The notes beneath the pieces were generated by a model. The model was not told where the DNA came from, did no database searches, and worked only from the letters and a program-made list of their open reading frames with translations. 64,000 nt of DNA from Halothiobacillaceae bacterium (GTDB lineage: Bacteria > Pseudomonadota > Gammaproteobacteria > Halothiobacillales > Halothiobacillaceae), in assembly GCA_006212015.1 (NCBI GenBank), contig SDAY01000001.1, positions 1-64,000 of the forward strand. The letters are read 5' to 3'. The translations under genes were made by a program, and so were the position numbers. Shown here in pieces: positions 40,017 through 49,549 of this stretch. How positions within the stretch are numbered: the stretch's first letter is position 1; each line of letters starts with the position of its first letter.

Positions 40017-40772
40017 TCAGCCGGCCAGTTCGTTCCTGAGCATGTCGATGTCGACCACCCGTGCACCTGTGCCACCACTGAGCACGGCAGCAGGTTGGTC
40101 GGGTTCGCCGAGGTGCTCGAGGATCATGGCGGCGCCCTCGAAGGCATCGTCACGGGTGTAATCGTTGACCGTGACGAGGGTTCGCAGCCCCGCGCCGGTC
40201 GAGGAGATGAGGCCGTTGCGAGAGTCCTCGAAGGCGATGCAGGCCTCGGCCGGCAGGTTCATGGCCTCCAGTGCGTGGACGAAGATGGCCGGGTCGGGCT
40301 TCTTGTTCGGCACGATGTCGCCCGCCGCGATCACCTCGAACCAGCCGATGCTGTCCGGGCCGAGCGTGGCGGAGAGCAGGGCGGTGACGTTTTCCGGCGT
40401 GGTGGTGGTGGCGATGGCCAGGCGCAGGCCTGCGGCGCGGGCCTCGTCGATCAGTCGCCTGACGCCCGGGCGCAGCGGGATCAGGCCTTCGCCGAGCATG
40501 CGCACATAGTGGCGGGTCTTGGCCTTGTGCAGCCCGGCGATCCACGCATCGGCGTTGTCGGGCCGTTCAAACTCGGTATTGAAGCGCTCCAGATAGTAGC
40601 GGATGCGCTCCTTGCCGCCGGTCACCGCCAGCAGTTCGCCATACATCGGCACATCCCAGCGCCAGTCCAGCCCGGCCTCCTCAAAGGCGGCATTGAAGGC
40701 AGGGCGATGGCCGTCGCGTTCGGTATCGGCCAGGGTGCCGTCGACATCGAAGATCAGGGCTTGCAGGCTCAT
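40017..40772 (-). CDS. cbbY: CbbY-type HAD sugar-phosphate phosphatase
   Basis: HAD hydrolase of 251 residues. Motif I is FDVDGTLADTERDGHRPAFN, the cap region has TGGKERIRYYL, motif II is ATTTT, and KKPDP and FEDSRNGL supply motifs III and IV. The pattern TLAxTE...HxxAFN with TGGKERI is the CbbY signature. In autotrophs CbbY removes xylulose-1,5-bisphosphate, an inhibitor of Rubisco; without Rubisco in the window this role is inferred. Monocistronic, followed on the minus strand by CZB. Confidence 0.82.
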   Translation of the reverse strand: MSLQALIFDVDGTLADTERDGHRPAFNAAFEEAGLDWRWDVPMYGELLAVTGGKERIRYYLERFNTEFERPDNADAWIAGLHKAKTRHYVRMLGEGLIPLRPGVRRLIDEARAAGLRLAIATTTTPENVTALLSATLGPDSIGWFEVIAAGDIVPNKKPDPAIFVHALEAMNLPAEACIAFEDSRNGLISSTGAGLRTLVTVNDYTRDDAFEGAAMILEHLGEPDQPAAVLSGGTGARVVDIDMLRNELAG

Positions 40773-40808
40773 GGGGGCTCCGGGGAAAGGTTTTGAAACG
40801 GATGGCGA

Positions 40809-40978
40809 TTAGCAGGCTGCTGAAATACTTATTTCAGCAGCCTGCTAAGGCGGGACATGGATGTCCCGCACGAAAATCAATCACGTAAGTGAGTGATTTT
40901 CGCATACCAAGTCCGGGCGTGTATCGGACGTGGTATGGCTGAAAAACTCATGGATGAGGTTTTCAAGCATCCTGTTAG
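40809..40978. repeat. Family B five-hairpin element, copy 1
   Basis: About 170 non-coding bases made of consecutive hairpins: (1) AGCAGGCTGCTGAAAT-ACTT-ATTTCAGCAGCCTGCT; (2) GCGGGACA-TGGA-TGTCCCGC; (3) CGAAAATCA...TGATTTTCG; (4) ATACCAAGTCCG...CGGACGTGGTAT; (5) GCTGAAAAACTCA-TGGA-TGAGGTTTTCAAGC. The outer ends are imperfect inverted repeats (TAGCAGGCTGCT and TAACAGGATGCT). Copy 2 is at 53204-53370. Confidence 0.85.
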
Positions 40979-41022
40979 ATAAGGCAGAAACCGGGTGAGT
41001 TCAACCCGTCGTTACTTGCGGG

Positions 41023-41049
41023 CATAAAAAAGGAGGCATGAGCCTCCTT
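41023..41049 (-). terminator. Terminator after slyD
   Basis: Minus strand AAGGAGG-CTCATG-CCTCCTT followed by TTTTATG, 22 bases after the slyD stop. Confidence 0.88.
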
Positions 41050-41070
41050 GTTTTCAGCGCGGCTGATCAC

Positions 41071-41553
41071 TCAGTGGTGATGGCCGTGTTCGCCATGCAC
41101 ATGACCGTGCTCGATCTCTTCGGCCTGGGCCTCGCGCACCTCGCGCACGGTGACCTCGAAATGCAGGGTCTGGCCGGCCAGAGGATGGTTGCCGTCGATG
41201 GTGACCTGCTCGGCCTCGACGGAGGTGACGGTCACCACCTCGACGCCATGGTCGGTCTGGGCATGGAACTGCATGCCGACGGCGATCTGGTCGACGCCGC
41301 CGAACATGCTGCTCGGCAGGGTCTGGGTCAGGGCCGGATTCTTCTCGCCATAGGCCATCGAGGGTTCGATGCTTGCCTTGAAGTTGTCACCGACGGCGCG
41401 GCCCTCGAGGGCCTGCTCCAGGCCCGGGATGATGTTGCCGTGGCCATGAATATAGCCGAGCGGACCATGTTCGTCCGAAGAGTCGATGAGTTCTTCGGCA
41501 TCGTTGGTGAGTCGGTAATCAATGAGAACGACGGTGTTTTCGCGAATATGCAT
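41071..41553 (-). CDS. slyD: FKBP-type peptidyl-prolyl isomerase SlyD
   Basis: Prolyl isomerase, chaperone and metal-binding protein, known for delivering nickel to hydrogenase. The 160 residues contain the FKBP core (VLIDYRLTNDAEELIDSS, GHGNIIPGLEQALEGRAVGD), the insert-in-flap domain and a short His-rich tail (HGHVHGEHGHHH) that would bind nickel, although E. coli's Cys-rich part of the tail is missing. Confidence 0.92.
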   Translation of the reverse strand: MHIRENTVVLIDYRLTNDAEELIDSSDEHGPLGYIHGHGNIIPGLEQALEGRAVGDNFKASIEPSMAYGEKNPALTQTLPSSMFGGVDQIAVGMQFHAQTDHGVEVVTVTSVEAEQVTIDGNHPLAGQTLHFEVTVREVREAQAEEIEHGHVHGEHGHHH

Positions 41554-41594
41554 CTGGCTGGTCTTTGTCGTTGGAAAAGCGTCTAGGTCGATCT

Positions 41595-42446
41595 TTAGCG
41601 AAGATTCTTCCTGCGATCGGCGCCATCCATTTTTTCATGGTACATGAAGTTGGTCGCCTGCACGAAGCCCTCCACGGAGCCGCAGTCGAAGCGGCGTCCT
41701 TCGAATTTGTAGGCGATGACGCGGCCCTGCTTGGCCTGCTGAAGCAGGGCGTCGGTCAGCTGGATCTCGCCGCCCGCGCCGGGCGTGGTCTCGCGCAGAA
41801 TGTCGAAGATGTCCGGGGTGATGATGTAGCGGCCGATCACGGCGAGATTGCTCGGCGCCACCTCGGCGGCGGGCTTTTCGACCATGGCGTCGACGCGGTA
41901 GACGCCGGGCTCGATCTCCTCGCCCGCGATCACGCCGTATTTGTGGATCTCGCTGAGCGGCACTTCCTCGACCGCGACCACGGTGCAGCCATGGCGTGCG
42001 TGAACCTCGGCCATCTGTGCGAGGACGCCGTGGTCCCCGTTGAAGCACAGGTCATCCGCGAGGACGATGGCAAACGGATCTTCATGACCGATCAGAGTCT
42101 CGCCGGTGAGTACCGCGTGCCCCAGTCCCTTCATCTCGGTCTGGCGAGTGTAGGAAAAGCTGCACGTGTTGATGATGCTGCGGATGCCGGCCAGCATGCT
42201 TTCCTTGCTGGTGCCGCGCAGCTGGGCCTCGAGCTCGTAGTTGATGTCGAAGTGGTCTTCAAGCGCGCGCTTGCCGCGACCCGTGACGATGGCTATCTCG
42301 CGGATGCCCGCATCCATCGCTTCCTCGACGCCGTACTGGATCAGCGGCTTGTCGACGATCGGCAGCATCTCCTTGGGGATGACCTTGGTCGCCGGGAGGA
42401 AACGGGTGCCATAGCCGGCAGCGGGGAAGAGGCATTTCTTGATCAT
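41595..42446 (-). CDS. galU: UTP-glucose-1-phosphate uridylyltransferase
   Basis: Makes UDP-glucose for envelope polysaccharides and trehalose. The start MIKKCLFPAAGYGTRFLPATK (42446) gives 283 residues; the track start adds 28 codons from the leader. The nucleotidyltransferase signature, the KGLGHAVL stretch and the C-terminal KFEGRRFDCGSVEGFVQA are standard. Downstream of a WrbA-like gene on the same strand. Confidence 0.95.
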   Translation of the reverse strand: MIKKCLFPAAGYGTRFLPATKVIPKEMLPIVDKPLIQYGVEEAMDAGIREIAIVTGRGKRALEDHFDINYELEAQLRGTSKESMLAGIRSIINTCSFSYTRQTEMKGLGHAVLTGETLIGHEDPFAIVLADDLCFNGDHGVLAQMAEVHARHGCTVVAVEEVPLSEIHKYGVIAGEEIEPGVYRVDAMVEKPAAEVAPSNLAVIGRYIITPDIFDILRETTPGAGGEIQLTDALLQQAKQGRVIAYKFEGRRFDCGSVEGFVQATNFMYHEKMDGADRRKNLR

Positions 42447-42545
42447 GAGGACGATTCCTTGCGTTGTATGAGGTTGGAGCGACACATGATGCCGCCCCTC
42501 AATGACAGCGCGATTGAAGGAATTGATCAACTGTTTTGTTGATCT

Positions 42546-43172
<627 letters not shown>

Positions 43173-43282
43173 TCATTATGCCATGGCCTCGCTTCCATGG
43201 ATTGCGGCGGGGGCGTTGAGGATGGGGCGGCTTCCCCTTAAACTGGCATCCCCTCACGCCATCTGTTTCCAAGGCACGACCG

Positions 43283-43837
43283 ATGAAAATGATCGAGCAG
43301 TTTTTCGAGAAGCTCCTGTGGGATCTTCGCCTGGTGGTCATCGTGGCCGTCATCGTCAGCGCCATCCTGAGCCTCGCGATGTTCTACGTGGCGGCCGTGG
43401 ATGCCTACAACACCGTCGCGCACCTGCTGCACTATGCCGATCCGGCGCTGGACACCGCGCAAAAGGTGGCGCTGCGCAACCAGACCGTGACCCATGTGGT
43501 CGAGGTGCTGGACGGCTTCCTCCTCGCCACCATCCTGCTGATCTTCGCCCTGGGCCTGTACGAGCTGTTCATCAGCAAGATCGACGCGGCGCACGGCGCG
43601 GAAGGCGCATCCAACGTGTTGATCATCAACAACCTGGACGACCTGAAGAACCGCCTGGCCAAGGTCATCCTGCTGATCCTGGTGGTCAAGTTCTTCGAGT
43701 ACGGCATCAACATGAGCTTCAAGACACCGATGGACCTGCTGACCTTCGCCGGCGGCATCGCCCTGATCGGCCTGTCCCTGTTCCTCTCGCACAAGGCCGA
43801 GGATCATGGCCCCATCCTGGGCGGAGACAAGCACTGA
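43283..43837 (+). CDS. YqhA/UPF0114 family membrane protein
   Basis: 184 residues with four hydrophobic segments (about 15-40, 75-95, 118-136 and 142-160). Family stretches include DLRLVVIVAVIVSAILSL, LLIFALGLYELFISKID and NNLDDLKNRLAKVILLILVVKFFEY. The family is widespread but its function is unknown. The stop overlaps the ATG of the thioredoxin-like gene by 1 base. Confidence 0.85.
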   Translation: MKMIEQFFEKLLWDLRLVVIVAVIVSAILSLAMFYVAAVDAYNTVAHLLHYADPALDTAQKVALRNQTVTHVVEVLDGFLLATILLIFALGLYELFISKIDAAHGAEGASNVLIINNLDDLKNRLAKVILLILVVKFFEYGINMSFKTPMDLLTFAGGIALIGLSLFLSHKAEDHGPILGGDKH

Positions 43838-44328
43838 TGCGCCACCTGGCCGCGATCCTGCTGCTGCTGGCTGTCCATGCGCCGGCCTGGGCGCAGGATG
43901 TCGTCCTGCAGGACACCCAGGGCAGGGCGCACAGCCTTGCCGGCCAGCAGGGCAAGTTCGTGGTGGTGAATTTCTGGGCGACCTGGTGTCCACCCTGTCT
44001 TGAGGAAATCCCCGAACTGATCCGCTTCCACGACAGCCACAAGGACAAGGATGCCCTGGTCTGGGGCGTGGACTTCGAGAAGGCGGATGCCGGCAAGCTG
44101 GCCCAGTTCATTGATGACCAGATGATCAGCTATCCGGTCATGCCGATGAGTCCGGCCAAGCCCGGTCCGTTCGGCCCGATCCGCGGCCTGCCGACCACCG
44201 TGCTGGTCGCGCCGGATGGCAGCGTGGCGCGCACCCATGTGGGCGCGATCAATCATGACACCCTCGAACGCTACATGCGCGAGTGGTGCCAAACTCCCGT
44301 AGGCAAGGAGATCAAGGCATGTCGCTGA
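43837..44328 (+). CDS. TlpA-like periplasmic thioredoxin
   Basis: Periplasmic thiol-disulfide protein of 163 residues: a signal peptide ending AWA, then the redox motif WATWCPPCLEEIP, a cis-Pro loop (GLPTTVLVAPDG) and a TlpA/ResA fold. Such proteins reduce apocytochrome c or copper chaperones, which would suit the cbb3 genes elsewhere in the window. It overlaps the next, truncated gene by 10 bases. Confidence 0.88.
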   Translation: MRHLAAILLLLAVHAPAWAQDVVLQDTQGRAHSLAGQQGKFVVVNFWATWCPPCLEEIPELIRFHDSHKDKDALVWGVDFEKADAGKLAQFIDDQMISYPVMPMSPAKPGPFGPIRGLPTTVLVAPDGSVARTHVGAINHDTLERYMREWCQTPVGKEIKACR

Positions 44329-44672
44329 GCAACGTGTTTTCCCAGGTATTCGGGCGCCTTCTTGGCGCCTTTTTTATGGCCCTTATGCTGGCATCCAGCC
44401 CGTTGATGGCCGCCGGGGGAGGCTTCTTCGACGAGAACTTCGGCAACCTCAAGGAGGAGCTCGCGACCGCGAAACAGGAGGGCAAGGCCGGCGTGTTTCT
44501 GTTCTTCGAGATGGACGAATGCCCGGGCGGTCTCAACTTCCAAGTGCAACACCCTGATCCTGATTTCTCCTTCGCCCGAAGTTCGGCAACACCTTTGCCG
44601 ATCCTCGCGCGCATTTACGGGCGTTTTGCTGGGTGCAGTCGAGCGGTCAGTCCAGGCCAAGGCGCTGCCTGA
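44319..44672 (+). pseudogene. Truncated thioredoxin-related gene
   Basis: The ORF from ATG 44319 starts normally: MSLSNVFSQVFG, a hydrophobic signal segment, then GFFDENFGNLKEELATAKQEGKAGVFLFFEMDECP. Relatives continue with a Cys-x-x-Cys-His redox site directly after this point. Here the frame instead passes into unrelated sequence (GGLNFQVQHPDPD) at about 44525 and ends inside the 3' end of proS. The missing second cysteine and abrupt change argue for truncation. A possible IS30-like remnant starts at the break. Confidence 0.6.
44525..44640 (-). mobile_element. Possible remnant of an IS30-like element end
   Basis: On the minus strand a short open stretch reads CTQQNARKCARGSAKVLP, then NFGRRRNQDQGVALGS and stop, which resembles the last residues of IS30-family transposases (…RPRKxLGxxTPxEV…VALxS). 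It abuts the break in the thioredoxin gene and lies just past the proS stop. Based on memory of the family's C-terminus; no inverted repeat could be confirmed. Confidence 0.35.
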
Positions 44673-46371
44673 GGGCATCCATGATGGTGTCGGCGGGCAG
44701 CATCTCGTTCTCCGCTGCGTCGCGGGCGCGGTACTCGAGCTCGCCCGCCGCCAGACCCTTGTCGCTGATGACGAGGCGATGCGGGATGCCGATCAGCTCC
44801 ATGTCGGCGAACATGACGCCCGGGCGCAGTTCACGGTCGTCCAGCAGGACGTCCACGCCCAGCGCGGCCAGTTCGGCGTAGAGCTTTTGCGCCAGCTCCA
44901 TGGTCTGCGGGGCCCTGGATGCATTGAGCGGCAGCAGGGCGATCTGGAACGGGGCCAGCGCCATCGGCCAGCGGATGCCGCGCTCGTCGTGGTTCTGCTC
45001 GATGGCGGCGGCGACCACGCGGGAGACGCCGATGCCGTAGCAGCCCATGGTCATGACCTGGGACTTGCCCTGCTCGTCGAGCACGACGGCGTTCATGGCG
45101 CGGCTGTATTTGTCGCCGAGCTGGAAGATGTGGCCAACCTCGATGCCGCGACGGATGACGAGGGTGCCCTGGCCGTCCGGGCTCGGATCGCCCTCGACCA
45201 CATTGCGGATGTCCACGGCGGCGGCCTCCGGCAGGTCGCGGCCCCAGTTCACGCCCAGCAGGTGCTCGTCGTCGCGGTTGGCGCCGCAGGCGAAGTCGGC
45301 GACATGCAGGGCGGCGCGGTCGACGAATACGCTGATGCCGAGCGCATCCAGACCGACCGGGCCGATGGAGCCGACGCCCGCGCCGATGGTCTCGCGCACC
45401 TCCTCGGGGCTGGCGAAGCAGAGCGGGCTGGCAACCTCGGCCAGCTTCTCGGCCTTGATCTCGTTGAGCTGGTGGTCGCCGCGCAGGACCAGGGCGACCA
45501 GCCTGCCTTCCTCGGCGCCGCGCATGATCAGGGTCTTGAGCACGCGGTTCATCGGCAGGCCGGTGAGGGCGGCAACCTGCTCGATGGTGTGGGTGTCCGG
45601 GGTCGGGATGGCGCGCATGGGCTCGGTCGCGGCCAGGCGCTCGCCTGCGGGCGCGACGGCCTCGGCCAGCTCCACGTTGGCGGCGTAGTCGGATGCGGTC
45701 GAGAAGGCGATGTCGTCCTCGCCGGAGGAGGCCAGCACATGGAACTCGTGCGAGCCGGTGCCGCCGATGCTGCCGGTGTCGGCGCGCACGGCGCGGAAGT
45801 CGAGCCCGAGGCGGGTGAAGATGCGGGTGTAGGTTGCGTGCATCACCTCATAGGTCGCCTGCAGGGAGTCCTGGCCGAGGTGGAAGGAGTAGGCGTCCTT
45901 CATCAGGAACTCGCGCGCGCGCATCACGCCGAAGCGCGGGCGGATCTCGTCGCGGAACTTGGTCTGCACCTGGTACCAGCAGACCGGCAGCTGCTTGTAG
46001 CTCTTCAGCTCGCGGCGCGCGAAGTCGGTGATGATCTCCTCGTGCGTCGGGCCGTAGCAGAACTCGCGGTCGTGGCGATCCTTGAAACGCAGCAGTTCGG
46101 GACCGTACTGCTCCCAGCGGCCGGATTCCTGCCACAGTTCGGCGGGCTGCACGGCGGGCATCAGCACCTCCAGGGCGCCGGCGCGGTCCATCTCCTCGCG
46201 CACGATCCGCTCGACCTTGCGCAGCACCCTCAGGCCCAGCGGCGACCAGGTGTAGAGGCCGGCGGCCAGGCGGCGGATCAGGCCGGCGCGCAGCATCAGC
46301 TGGTGGCTGATGACCTCGGCGTCGGACGGGGTTTCCTTGAGGGTGGCGAGCGGGAACTGGGAGAGACGCAT
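44647..46371 (-). CDS. proS: Prolyl-tRNA synthetase
   Basis: Charges tRNA(Pro). The 574 residues match the bacterial long type: [33 protein letters not shown] at the start, the class II core ([37 protein letters not shown]), the editing insert and the anticodon-binding domain ([27 protein letters not shown]). Confidence 0.97.
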   Translation of the reverse strand: MRLSQFPLATLKETPSDAEVISHQLMLRAGLIRRLAAGLYTWSPLGLRVLRKVERIVREEMDRAGALEVLMPAVQPAELWQESGRWEQYGPELLRFKDRHDREFCYGPTHEEIITDFARRELKSYKQLPVCWYQVQTKFRDEIRPRFGVMRAREFLMKDAYSFHLGQDSLQATYEVMHATYTRIFTRLGLDFRAVRADTGSIGGTGSHEFHVLASSGEDDIAFSTASDYAANVELAEAVAPAGERLAATEPMRAIPTPDTHTIEQVAALTGLPMNRVLKTLIMRGAEEGRLVALVLRGDHQLNEIKAEKLAEVASPLCFASPEEVRETIGAGVGSIGPVGLDALGISVFVDRAALHVADFACGANRDDEHLLGVNWGRDLPEAAAVDIRNVVEGDPSPDGQGTLVIRRGIEVGHIFQLGDKYSRAMNAVVLDEQGKSQVMTMGCYGIGVSRVVAAAIEQNHDERGIRWPMALAPFQIALLPLNASRAPQTMELAQKLYAELAALGVDVLLDDRELRPGVMFADMELIGIPHRLVISDKGLAAGELEYRARDAAENEMLPADTIMDALRQRLGLD

Positions 46372-46425
46372 GTTGTGACGGGCCTGAATGATGGGGATCG
46401 GATGATGAGGGGGCGGGAAGCCGGG

Positions 46426-46770
46426 TCAGAACGTGCCGCTGTTCCAGCCCCAGCGCTGGGGTTCGGCGCGGGTGAATTCGATGTAGACGCGGGCCGGATC
46501 GAGGCCAAGCGCATCCTGCAGAAGTTCGCACAGTCCGGCGGAAATGGCGGGCATGTCAGCATCCGGCAGGCCGATGCTCTTGAACTCGACGAAGGCGCAG
46601 GGGGCATGGCCGCCCGCGAAGCTCATCGGGCGGGCATCGTGGATCACGGTCATGATCCACTGCTCGGGCTTGCGGGTCGCCTGGGCGGTGAACCGCGCCA
46701 GGCGTGCCGGAAGTTCGGTGCGCTGTTGCTCGTCAAGGGGCCGGTTGGTGTGAAGGATCAGGGTGGGCAT
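46426..46770 (-). CDS. MIF-like tautomerase
   Basis: The 114-residue protein starts MPTLILHTNRPL, so the processed N-terminal proline needed for tautomerase catalysis is present. It matches macrophage migration inhibitory factor in length and in MSFAGGHAPCAFVEFKSIG and the terminal DPARVYIEFTRAEPQRWGWNSGTF. Bacterial MIF homologues may act on phenylpyruvate-like keto acids; the substrate here is unknown. The track ORF extends back through the neighbouring gene. Confidence 0.85.
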   Translation of the reverse strand: MPTLILHTNRPLDEQQRTELPARLARFTAQATRKPEQWIMTVIHDARPMSFAGGHAPCAFVEFKSIGLPDADMPAISAGLCELLQDALGLDPARVYIEFTRAEPQRWGWNSGTF

Positions 46771-46778
46771 GGCGTGGG

Positions 46779-47219
46779 TCACTCGATGCAGTAGAGCTCG
46801 ATGCGCTTGCGCTCCTCGTCCATCATCCGCTGGCGCTCTTCCTCGGGCGCGCGCTGCATCTGGCCGCCCTCGCCGCGGGTCATGATGCGCGGGCTGGATT
46901 CGAGCTGCTGGAGGCGCTGGCGGGCGTTCTGGCACTGTTCCGCCATCTTGTCCGCCGGCATGGTGAGCACCTCCCCGGGCTTGGCCGGGTTGGTCTCGCC
47001 GGCGGGCGGGGCGGCATCCATGGCGCTGGCGGGGGCGACCGGAGGCGGCGTGGCCGGGCGCGTCACGCGGGGCTGCACTTCCTCGCCCCGTCCGGAGGGC
47101 GACGGCTGTTCGGTGAAGTGCGTCACGCCCTGGGCGTCCACCCATTTGTAGATCGCGGCCTGGCTCAGGGTGGGCAGGGTGGCAAGCAGCAGTGCGCTGA
47201 GGATGAGAGTGTGACGCAT
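46779..47219 (-). CDS. DUF4124-domain exported protein
   Basis: 146 residues: signal peptide (MRHTLILSALLL…SQA), then the DUF4124 core AIYKWVDAQGVTHFTEQPSPSG, a Pro/Ala-rich linker and a charged helix (EEERQRMMDEERKRIELYC). Function of the family is unknown. It lies 8 bases upstream of the MIF-like gene and could be co-transcribed with it. Confidence 0.85.
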   Translation of the reverse strand: MRHTLILSALLLATLPTLSQAAIYKWVDAQGVTHFTEQPSPSGRGEEVQPRVTRPATPPPVAPASAMDAAPPAGETNPAKPGEVLTMPADKMAEQCQNARQRLQQLESSPRIMTRGEGGQMQRAPEEERQRMMDEERKRIELYCIE

Positions 47220-47411
47220 GGCGATCCCCGTGTGGCGTGACGATGACCCGATTATATAGGCATAATCGGGAGAAAACGGGCGCGGCCGGCCGGTGTTCGG
47301 CCCCAACAGATGCAGGCCCGGCGCGCGGGCGCTAGAATGAGGTGGCGCATGCTCCACGCACGCGTCAAATCCGGCCGGGACGCCTCCGCTCATTTCGATA
47401 CCGATATTCCA

Positions 47412-48599
47412 ATGCCCATGCTTCGTTTTGCTACCCTCGTTTTCGCCGCCACGCTTGCCGCTACCCCCGTTCTCGCCGCGCCCGCGACACCCTTGCCGCA
47501 ATCCGTTCCGCTTGCGCCCGCACCCGCCATGCCGCTTCCGACCGCGCCGACCGTCGCCGCCAAGGCGCATATCCTGGTCGACTTCCAGAGCGGCAAGGTG
47601 CTGACCGAAGGCAACCCGGACATGCGCGTCGAGCCGGCCAGCATCACCAAGCTGATGACGGCCTACATCATTTATGGCGCGATGAAGCGCGGTGACCTGA
47701 CGCCCGAAACCCCCGTCACCATCAGCGAGAAGGCCTGGCGCATGCAGGGCTCGAAGATGTTCGTGCGGGTGGGCCATCAGGTGAAGGTCGATGATCTGCT
47801 CAAGGGCCTGATCATCCAGTCCGGCAACGACGCCACCATCGCGCTGGCGGAACACATCGCCGGCAGCGAGGACGCCTTCGCCAACATGATGAACCACGAG
47901 GCCCAGCGTCTCGGCATGACCGGCACCCGCTTCACCAACTCCACCGGCTGGCCGGACGCCAACCACTACAGCACCGCGCGCGACCTCGCCAGGCTGATGG
48001 TCGCCCTGATCCGCGACTTCCCGGAGCAGTATGTGCGCGAGCGCGAGAAGGAATTCGTCTGGAACAACATCAAGCAGATCAACCGCAATCGCCTGCTGTG
48101 GCGGGATCCGACCGTGGATGGCGGCAAGACCGGCCACACCGAGGCGGCGGGATTCTGCCTGGTGGCCTCCGCCGAGCGCGAGGGCATGCGCTTGATCTCC
48201 GTGGTGCTGGGCACCGCCAGCGACGAGGCGCGCGCCGAGCAGTCGCTGTCGCTGCTGAACTATGGCTTCCGCTTCTTCGAGACCCGCCTGCTGCGCAAGG
48301 GCGGCGAGGTGCTGGTCGAGCCGCGCGTCTGGAAGGGCGCGAGCAAGACCGTCCAGCTGGGGCTTGCCGGCGATTTCTATGTCACCGCGCCACGCGGCCA
48401 GTCCGACACGCTGAGCCTCGCGATCGACATGCCCCCGCGGATCGATGCCCCGGTCGCCAAGGGTCAGGTGCTGGCCACGGTCCGCGCCAAGCTGGGCGAT
48501 GAGGTGGTGGCCGAGGCGCCCGCCGTGGCCCTGGCTGGCGTCCCGAAGGGCGGCATCTTCCGCCGCATGGCGGATGGCGTGCTGTTGATGTTCAACTGA
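47412..48599 (+). CDS. dacA: D-alanyl-D-alanine carboxypeptidase (PBP5/6 family)
   Basis: Periplasmic enzyme that trims the fifth residue of muropeptides. From MPMLRFATLV (47412) the product has 395 residues: signal peptide, a Pro-rich linker, then SITK (Ser77, Lys80), SGN and KTG motifs, and the PBP5 beta domain ending in an amphipathic membrane-binding helix (GIFRRMADGVLLMFN). It heads the conserved dacA-dat-ybeD-lipB-lipA cluster. Confidence 0.95.
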   Translation: MPMLRFATLVFAATLAATPVLAAPATPLPQSVPLAPAPAMPLPTAPTVAAKAHILVDFQSGKVLTEGNPDMRVEPASITKLMTAYIIYGAMKRGDLTPETPVTISEKAWRMQGSKMFVRVGHQVKVDDLLKGLIIQSGNDATIALAEHIAGSEDAFANMMNHEAQRLGMTGTRFTNSTGWPDANHYSTARDLARLMVALIRDFPEQYVREREKEFVWNNIKQINRNRLLWRDPTVDGGKTGHTEAAGFCLVASAEREGMRLISVVLGTASDEARAEQSLSLLNYGFRFFETRLLRKGGEVLVEPRVWKGASKTVQLGLAGDFYVTAPRGQSDTLSLAIDMPPRIDAPVAKGQVLATVRAKLGDEVVAEAPAVALAGVPKGGIFRRMADGVLLMFN

Positions 48600-48682
48600 T
48601 CGCCCCCATGCTCCTGCCCTGACGGGGGCGGCAGGCAAGGCCGCCCCCTCGAATTCCAAAGCCACCACTTACTGGATGCGCC

Positions 48683-49549
48683 ATGTCCGCCATCGTCCAT
48701 CTCAACGGTCAGTTCATGCCCCTCGACGAGGCCAGGGTCTCCGTGCTCGATCGCGGTTTCCTGTTCGGCGATGGCGTGTACGAGGCCATCCCCGTCTACG
48801 GCGGGCGCATGCTTCGGGGCGATGAGCATATCGAGCGGCTGGAGCGCAGCCTGGATGGCATCCGCATCGTCCATCCGATGAGCCGTGCCGCGTGGCTGGA
48901 CATGCTCGCCGATCTGGTGAAAAAGAACGGCGGGGGCGATCAGTCCGTCTACCTGCAGGTGACCCGAGGCGCGCCGCCCAGGCGCGACCATGCCTTCCCG
49001 CCCGAGGGCACGCCGCCGACCGTGTTCGCCATGTGCACCCCGCTGGTGCCGATACCCGCGACCTGGGCGAGCGAGGGCGCCGCCGCCATCACCGTGCCGG
49101 ACATCCGCTGGCTGCGCTGCGACCTGAAGACCATCCAGCTGCTCGGCAACGTGCTGGCGCGGCAGGAGGCGGTCGAGCAGGGCGCGGCCGAGGCCATCCT
49201 GCTGCGCGACGGCATGGCCATCGAGGGCTCGGCCAGCAACCTGTTCATCGTCAAGGACGGTGTGGTCCACACCACGGCCAAGTCGCCGTCCATCCTCGGC
49301 GGCATCACCCGCGAGCTGGTCATCGAGCTTGCGCGCGAACAGGGTTGCACGGTGCTCGAGGCGGGCATGCCCGAGGCCCTGCTGCGCGCGGCGGACGAGG
49401 TCTGGGTGACCAGCTCCACCCGCGAGATCGTGCCCATCACCCGCGTGGATGGCGCAGTCGTGGGCGCGGGCGTGCCGGGCCCGCTCTGGCAGCGCATGTA
49501 CGCGGTCTATCAATCATTCAAGCAACAAGTACGGGAGGGACTCGCATGA
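48683..49549 (+). CDS. dat: D-amino acid aminotransferase
   Basis: Fold IV PLP transaminase of 288 residues that would supply D-Glu or D-Ala for peptidoglycan. PLP lysine lies in LRCDLKTIQLLGNVLA, the phosphate loop in EGSASNLFIVKDG, and VTSSTREIVPITRVD is also typical. It follows dacA and overlaps ybeD by 4 bases, an order common in gammaproteobacteria. Confidence 0.92.
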   Translation: MSAIVHLNGQFMPLDEARVSVLDRGFLFGDGVYEAIPVYGGRMLRGDEHIERLERSLDGIRIVHPMSRAAWLDMLADLVKKNGGGDQSVYLQVTRGAPPRRDHAFPPEGTPPTVFAMCTPLVPIPATWASEGAAAITVPDIRWLRCDLKTIQLLGNVLARQEAVEQGAAEAILLRDGMAIEGSASNLFIVKDGVVHTTAKSPSILGGITRELVIELAREQGCTVLEAGMPEALLRAADEVWVTSSTREIVPITRVDGAVVGAGVPGPLWQRMYAVYQSFKQQVREGLA

